The position numbers and the translations under genes are program-made. Below are positions 61,558 through 64,000 of a stretch of 64,000 nt of DNA, one piece after another; the first letter of the stretch is position 1, and every line of letters starts with the position of its first letter. The DNA is from Gammaproteobacteria bacterium (GTDB taxonomy: Bacteria; Pseudomonadota; Gammaproteobacteria; UBA4575). Location: contig CP046178.1 in the NCBI GenBank assembly GCA_014075255.1, forward strand, positions 1,401,616 through 1,465,615, read 5' to 3'. The notes beneath the pieces were generated by a model. That model was given only the letters and a program-made list of their open reading frames with translations. It had not been told where the DNA came from and searched no databases.

Positions 61558-63377
61558 TATTGGAGTCTTTGTTTTAACTCTAATATGTACTCATCTTCAG
61601 GGTATCGCTTTAGCATATCGCTCATAACTTTATTGGCTTCATCGTAATTACCTTGCGCCCATAAAAGTTCTACAAGATGGCCAGCAATTTCCGCGTCTTC
61701 TAAGATACCAAACGCTTTGCGCAAATACGTTTCGGCTTCAGCATAGTTACCCAAACGAAAATGCACCCAACCCATACTATCCATCACCGCAGGGTCATCA
61801 GGGCGAATTTCTAATGCTTTTTTGATGTATCCCAGCGCTTCATCCACTCTAGTATTATGATCTGCTAAGGTATAACCCAATGCATTGAGTGCGGATGCAT
61901 TTTCTGGGTCTTCAGAAAGGATTGTCTTCAGGTCAGCTTCCAATAGATCAATACGATCTATTTCTTCCGCCATTAAGGCACGTGCATATAACAAATCGCT
62001 GTGGCCAGGAAACTCTTGCAAACCTTCGCTATATAGATCCATTGCAGCAACATAAAGCTCTTCATCATGCAGTAATTGGCCCTCAATTAAATACACTTCA
62101 ATAATTGATTCCGGCGCGCTCAGAGTGTCACGCAAGTCTTTTAAGTAGCTTTGCGCTTTATCAAGGCCGTCTCGCTCAGCATGTATAGACGCAATTCTAG
62201 CTTTTGCATCAATGTAATATTCACCTTGCTTTACATTTTCAAATTCAGCAATCGCTTCAGAATAATTCTTTAGTTCTTCATCTGTACGCCCAATGTAGTA
62301 ATGACTTTCATCAACGCGCTGTTTACGATCAACTAGTCTCTTGAACTTAACTTTTGCCTTTGCATATTTTTCTTGTTGCAAATACAACAAGCCTAACCGA
62401 TATACAAGTTCGCCATCATTTGGATTCGCCACAAGCAATACTTCAAACTCTTGAATAGCTTCATCATAACGCTCTGCCCCAATCAACATGCGTGAATACG
62501 CGGTGCGCATTTCACGATTACCCGGCTCTTCCTCTACAATAATTTTCATTTCCGCAAGCGCTTGATCAACTTCATCAAGATTCATTAAGGCTTGCGCACG
62601 CATCGCACGTGCTTCGATCAAGTCAGGCTTAAAACCAAGAGCGAGTTCGCTTTCATCAATTGTGCGTTGAAAGTCTTGCGACTGAAACGCAAGACTAGCT
62701 AGTGTTAGATGTCCGTAAGGATTTTCAAAATGCTTGTTAACTAATTTTTCAAGCAACTTAAGTGAAGACTCGGAATCAGGTTCACGTGCAAGCACTGCTC
62801 CAATAATACTGTAACCTTTTGCAGGCGAGTCATCCGCAGCAAGCATAATCTTTTCAAAGTGTGGCACAGCACCGTCAACATTACCGCTTCGCAATTCAAG
62901 CACACCCAAAATTTGGCTAATCTCTAAATTTTCACCCACCAACTCAGACCAGCGGCTCGCAGCCTTTATGCCTGCCGGCCAATCTTTAGCAAACATTGCA
63001 ATTCGAGTTGCACGCTCAGCCACTGATGGCTCGTCTGTAAGTAATGAAGCATTTACATAATGCTCGAGCGCCTGATCTACATCTCCAAACTGCCCTGATA
63101 GCTCACCTACCAAGACCTCATACATGAGCTCAGATTGGGCATCATATCTCTCAGATTGGGGTTTGCGAATCTGAATCGAGTTTTCAGAGGAGCGAGCACC
63201 GCCTGTGCTACCTGGTATCGATGAACAACTAGCCAGCCCAAAAGCCAGCAATATAGCTCCTGATAGGTAGAGAATCCGTGGAATTGTGACGTTGATCTTC
63301 AATATACTGTGTTGTGTAGCTGGGTCGATTAGACTATACCTAATAGTACTGTAGATATCTGAGTAATGCATACGCAT
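61557..63377 (-). CDS. Tetratricopeptide-repeat lipoprotein
   Basis: A 606-residue envelope protein with a lipoprotein signal (YLSGAILLAFGLASC, Cys near residue 51) preceded by a long N-region. An internal TTG just before KINVTIPRILYL is a possible true start. The mature part is almost all TPR helices, with recurrent PNDGELVYRLGLLYLQQ, EALGYIKKALEIRPDDPAVMDSMGWVHFRLG and EAETYLRKAF-type units. In Pseudomonas a comparable TPR lipoprotein also lies between hemA and lolB. It may scaffold envelope assembly. It is divergent from hemA across 106 bases. Confidence 0.88.
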   Translation of the reverse strand: MRMHYSDIYSTIRYSLIDPATQHSILKINVTIPRILYLSGAILLAFGLASCSSIPGSTGGARSSENSIQIRKPQSERYDAQSELMYEVLVGELSGQFGDVDQALEHYVNASLLTDEPSVAERATRIAMFAKDWPAGIKAASRWSELVGENLEISQILGVLELRSGNVDGAVPHFEKIMLAADDSPAKGYSIIGAVLAREPDSESSLKLLEKLVNKHFENPYGHLTLASLAFQSQDFQRTIDESELALGFKPDLIEARAMRAQALMNLDEVDQALAEMKIIVEEEPGNREMRTAYSRMLIGAERYDEAIQEFEVLLVANPNDGELVYRLGLLYLQQEKYAKAKVKFKRLVDRKQRVDESHYYIGRTDEELKNYSEAIAEFENVKQGEYYIDAKARIASIHAERDGLDKAQSYLKDLRDTLSAPESIIEVYLIEGQLLHDEELYVAAMDLYSEGLQEFPGHSDLLYARALMAEEIDRIDLLEADLKTILSEDPENASALNALGYTLADHNTRVDEALGYIKKALEIRPDDPAVMDSMGWVHFRLGNYAEAETYLRKAFGILEDAEIAGHLVELLWAQGNYDEANKVMSDMLKRYPEDEYILELKQRLQ

Positions 63378-63483
63378 TTTGACAGATTTTACGGGTACTT
63401 AGGCCAGTTTATGCGGGCCCATTCAATCAATTAAACTCAATCATATTGTTACAACTGTACAGCGTAAAAACCCTCAAACTCTC

Positions 63484-64000
63484 ATGTCATTACTCACCCT
63501 AGGTATCAATCACACCACTGCCCCTGTAGAGGTGCGTGAGCGGGTGGCTATAAACGAGCAAAACCTAGAACATGCGCTGAAAAAATTAATCACCGTTCCA
63601 CAGGTTGATGAGGCCGCAATTATATCGACCTGCAATCGCACAGAATTATATTGCAAAGTGAATCATGTTGATCAAGGCAAACGAGAAATCCTTGCCTGGC
63701 TCAACACTTTTCACAATCTCCAATCCAGCGATACACAACCATATCTTTATGACCACTTAGATGACTCAGTAGTTCGACATATTTTTCGTGTTGCCTGCGG
63801 TCTCGACTCCATGGTGCTAGGCGAACCACAAATATTGGGGCAATTAAAATCGGCATACCAAGATGCAGTTGAAGCAGGAACCTTAGGTAGAAATTTAAAT
63901 CACCTATTTCAACATTCATTCAATGTAGCGAAAAAAGTTCGCACCAACACTGCCATTGGAGCTAATGCAGTTTCTGTAGCGTCTGCTGCCGTATCTTTAT
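63484..64000 (+). CDS. hemA: Glutamyl-tRNA reductase, N-terminal part (3' end outside window)
   Basis: First enzyme of the C5 route to tetrapyrroles, reducing glutamyl-tRNA to glutamate-1-semialdehyde. From ATG 63484 the sequence reads MSLLTLGINHTTAPVEVRER, then the catalytic Cys in IISTCNRTELYC, RHIFRVACGLDSMVLGEPQILGQ, and AVEAGTLGRNLNHLFQHSFN, reaching the start of the NADPH-binding domain at the window edge. About 172 codons are present out of about 420. It is divergent from the TPR lipoprotein-lolB operon, as is usual. Confidence 0.97.
   Translation, partial: MSLLTLGINHTTAPVEVRERVAINEQNLEHALKKLITVPQVDEAAIISTCNRTELYCKVNHVDQGKREILAWLNTFHNLQSSDTQPYLYDHLDDSVVRHIFRVACGLDSMVLGEPQILGQLKSAYQDAVEAGTLGRNLNHLFQHSFNVAKKVRTNTAIGANAVSVASAAVSL

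Overview
The window looks like a chromosomal segment of an AT-rich (roughly 40% GC by eye), free-living or aquatic gammaproteobacterium. This rests on gene order and on protein similarity to Enterobacterales and Pseudomonas families: ubiG-gph, trpS-scpA-scpB-rluB with yciO/yciI nearby, and hemA | TPR lipoprotein-lolB-ispE-tRNA-Gln-prs-rplY-pth-ychF. LolB, MlaA and several lipoprotein signals show an outer membrane. No species is assigned.

Region 1 (1-20.6 kb) is mostly housekeeping. It holds the end of mtaD, ubiG, gph, rmuC, an SDR, rluB, scpB, scpA, trpS, an S2P protease, yciO and yciI, a PpiC lipoprotein, ppk2, folE, mlaA, argG, rnt, grxD and an asparagine-synthetase-like amidotransferase of the N-acetylglutaminylglutamine type. 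Irregularities include a very AT-rich acyltransferase gene splitting scpB from rluB, a GC-richer dispersed repeat flanking ppk2 in inverted orientation, and a 44-codon gene next to folE.

Region 2 (20.8-35.5 kb) holds a membrane protein, argD-argF, an EgtD-like methyltransferase, an alanine/glycine:Na+ symporter, nadC and mazG, then a cyclic-di-GMP locus. That locus has a small ribbon-helix-helix gene with a long palindrome over its start codon, coupled to a PAS-GGDEF-EAL gene and a GAF-GGDEF gene. About 0.7 kb downstream a GEMM-I (c-di-GMP-I) riboswitch precedes a secreted protein. A GTP-type PEP carboxykinase (pckG) follows.

Region 3 (35.5-56.2 kb) is accessory-rich. It contains a 1061-residue inverse-autotransporter-like barrel with a beta-helix passenger, lying between pckG and a decayed copy of the pckG 3' end. 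It also contains secreted hydrolases, two patatins, a SYLF protein, a FixL/FixJ-like pair, a frameshifted endonuclease/exonuclease/phosphatase gene, and a DUF1538 membrane protein directly joined to a three-module PII-like protein. A small island sits between two copies of the 3' half of tRNA-Met. It carries a Rieske oxygenase, a small membrane protein and a divergent TetR regulator with two palindromic operators.

Region 4 (56.2-64 kb) returns to core genes: tRNA-Met, ychF, pth, rplY, prs, tRNA-Gln, ispE, lolB, a TPR lipoprotein, and divergent hemA running off the edge.

The strongest unusual observations are the GEMM-I riboswitch beside turnover genes for its ligand, the tRNA-Met 3'-end duplication with no visible integrase, the decayed pckG 3' copy beside the barrel/beta-helix gene, the DUF1538-PII pair, and the two sets of operator-like palindromes.
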